Shown: positions 5,816 to 6,941 of the stretch, piece after piece
Layout of the letters: every line of letters starts with the position of its first letter
Position numbering within the stretch: the stretch's first letter is position 1
Assembly (NCBI GenBank): GCA_947457715.1
Contig: CANGXK010000144.1
Span: 1 to 6,941, forward strand
Length of the DNA stretch: 6,941 nucleotides
Direction: 5' to 3'
Source of the DNA: Gemmatimonadota bacterium
GTDB lineage: Bacteria > Gemmatimonadota > Gemmatimonadetes > Gemmatimonadales > Gemmatimonadaceae
Made by a program: the position numbers and the translations under genes
Notes under the pieces: model-generated
Told to the model about the DNA's origin: nothing
Database searches by the model: none
The model's input: the letters and a program-made list of their open reading frames with translations, nothing else

Positions 5816-6941
5816 CAGTTCTCCGTGAAATCAGCCCGCCTGTGCAGCGGCAGACGTAAGGACATCGTGGTGCCGACGCCAACGGAGCTGGTGGCGTCGA
5901 TGAATCCCTGATGGGCTTCCATGGTCTGTCGGGCGATCGCGAGCCCGAGCCCCGTGCCGCCGGGCTTGGTGGTCACGTACGGATCGAAGATATGCGCGAG
6001 TGCGTCGGGCGCGATGCCGCAGCCGGTGTCGCGGACCGTGATCATGACGTACGGCGCGGCGAAGCGGAGGCCGATGTCGATCTGTCCCGATGTGCCACAG
6101 GCGTCGACGGCGTTCATGAGCACGTTCGTGACGGCGCGCACCAGGGGTTCGTGGAAGCCGTGTACCAATGGCAGGGCGTGGTCGCCATCGATCGTGACGG
6201 CCAGTTGTTCGGGGACCGTACTGCGCGCCACGCGCGTGACCAGCTCCAGCACATCGATGTCGGCGGCTGGGCCATCGGGGAGTCGGCCGAACTGCGCGAA
6301 GCTCTTGGCCATCGTTTCCAGGCGCGCAGCCTCTTCGGCCAGCACTTCCACGGTGTCGCGCAACTCCTCGGGGGCGGAACGCCGCAGCCGGTCGACCGCG
6401 AAACGGATCGGCGTGAGCGGATTCTTGAGCTCATGCGCGAACCGGCGGGCGGACTCGCGAAACGCCTCGGCGCGCTCGGCTTCGAGCGCCCGTCGTCGTC
6501 CCGTTTCGAGTTCCTGAGCCATGGTGCGCATCCCCGTTCGGAGTACTTCGAATTCCGGGGCGCCGCGGCGCTCCGGTTGCTCCGGGATGGACCGCCCGGT
6601 GCGGATCAGTCCCGTCCACCCCACCAGCTCGTCGAGGGGTCGGCTGAGCTGACGGCTCAAATGTCCGGCCACGCGTGACGCACCAACCGCCACCAGCAGC
6701 ACCACCAACACGGCACCGGCCACGACCAAGCGCATCGAGCGTCCGGCCACGAAATCGAAGCGCCGGGCCAACTCCACCGACTGTCGCAGCTCGGCTTCGT
6801 GCCGGTCCACCGCGGCTCGCTGCTCGGTGGTGAGCGGTGCGGACCGCGTGGCGGCCAGCGCGTGCTCCCCACTGAGTGCGATCCGTTCCCACGCCGACCG
6901 GGCCGACAACATCGAGAGCGCCCGACTGGCCGTGCCGACAC
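5815..6941 (-). CDS. Sensor histidine kinase, NtrY/PilS-like, N-terminus beyond window
   Basis: This is the C-terminal 374 residues of an inner-membrane sensor kinase. The frame is open through the window edge, so the Met at 6912 is probably internal. Residues are numbered from that Met. A periplasmic-type helical stretch (about 1-58) precedes a membrane span (61-83, RLVVAGAVLVVLLVAVGASRVAG). A HAMP-like linker (about 84-140) follows, beginning with LSRPLDELVGW. The H box is FAHELKNPLTPIRFAVDRL with phospho-acceptor His160, of the HELKNPL type seen in NtrY and PilS. ATPase motifs are N box NVLMNAVDAC (263-272), G1 DTGCGI (295-300), F box IFDPYVTTK (308-316) and G2 GGTGLGLAIA (318-327). All catalytic residues look intact. 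A first membrane span and the start of the sensor are expected upstream of the window. The cognate partner is presumably the sigma54 regulator of the same operon. The stop overlaps the next gene's start by 1 nt. Confidence 0.94.
   Translation of the reverse strand, partial: VGTASRALSMLSARSAWERIALSGEHALAATRSAPLTTEQRAAVDRHEAELRQSVELARRFDFVAGRSMRLVVAGAVLVVLLVAVGASRVAGHLSRQLSRPLDELVGWTGLIRTGRSIPEQPERRGAPEFEVLRTGMRTMAQELETGRRRALEAERAEAFRESARRFAHELKNPLTPIRFAVDRLRRSAPEELRDTVEVLAEEAARLETMAKSFAQFGRLPDGPAADIDVLELVTRVARSTVPEQLAVTIDGDHALPLVHGFHEPLVRAVTNVLMNAVDACGTSGQIDIGLRFAAPYVMITVRDTGCGIAPDALAHIFDPYVTTKPGGTGLGLAIARQTMEAHQGFIDATSSVGVGTTMSLRLPLHRRADFTEN
5821..5824 (-). promoter_or_regulatory. Shine-Dalgarno site for the small membrane protein
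   Basis: Read on the minus strand, GGAG lies 5 nt before ATG 5815, inside the last codons of the kinase. The TGATG stop/start overlap next to it points to translational coupling. Confidence 0.65.

Overview
The window comes from a GC-rich bacterium with an outer membrane. It encodes an outer-membrane beta-barrel, signal-peptide-bearing secreted proteins and an NtrC-type sigma54 activator. Long shadow ORFs on the opposite strand also point to high GC. Gene style and gene mix (HNH protein, DUF4390-like protein, NtrY/NtrX-like pair, Omp85-like barrel) suggest Gemmatimonadota or a related phylum. That assignment is an inference from general familiarity, not a database match.

Region by region: positions 1-725 (+) hold the C-terminal two thirds or so of a metal-dependent amidohydrolase of the MTA/SAH deaminase / chlorohydrolase type. 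After a 55-nt gap, 781-1359 (+) encodes a stand-alone HNH endonuclease-family protein. One nucleotide later the orientation flips. Everything from 1361 to 6941 is on the minus strand and reads as one tightly packed operon.

In transcription order the operon contains: (1) a histidine kinase of NtrY/PilS-like type, cut at its N-terminus by the window edge; (2) a 167-aa protein with one membrane span and a coiled coil, joined to the kinase by a TGATG overlap; (3) a 468-aa NtrC-family sigma54-dependent response regulator; (4) a possible 21-aa small ORF bridging the next junction with an ATGA overlap at both ends; (5) a 596-aa outer-membrane beta-barrel protein with a bactofilin-like repeat region where POTRA domains would be expected; (6) a 220-aa exported DUF4390-like protein.

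The likely common theme is envelope signalling. The kinase, perhaps helped by the small membrane protein, would sense a membrane or periplasmic cue and phosphorylate the regulator, which would activate sigma54 promoters outside this window. The outer-membrane and periplasmic products in the same transcript are candidates for the sensed structure or for accessory parts of the sensor. A DUF4390 gene beside an NtrY/NtrX-like pair is, as I recall, also found in Betaproteobacteria. The less usual parts are the small membrane protein between kinase and regulator, the barrel protein's architecture and the doubly overlapped mini-ORF. There is no gene-free stretch longer than about 60 nt, and I saw no tRNA, rRNA, CRISPR array, insertion sequence or convincing terminator.
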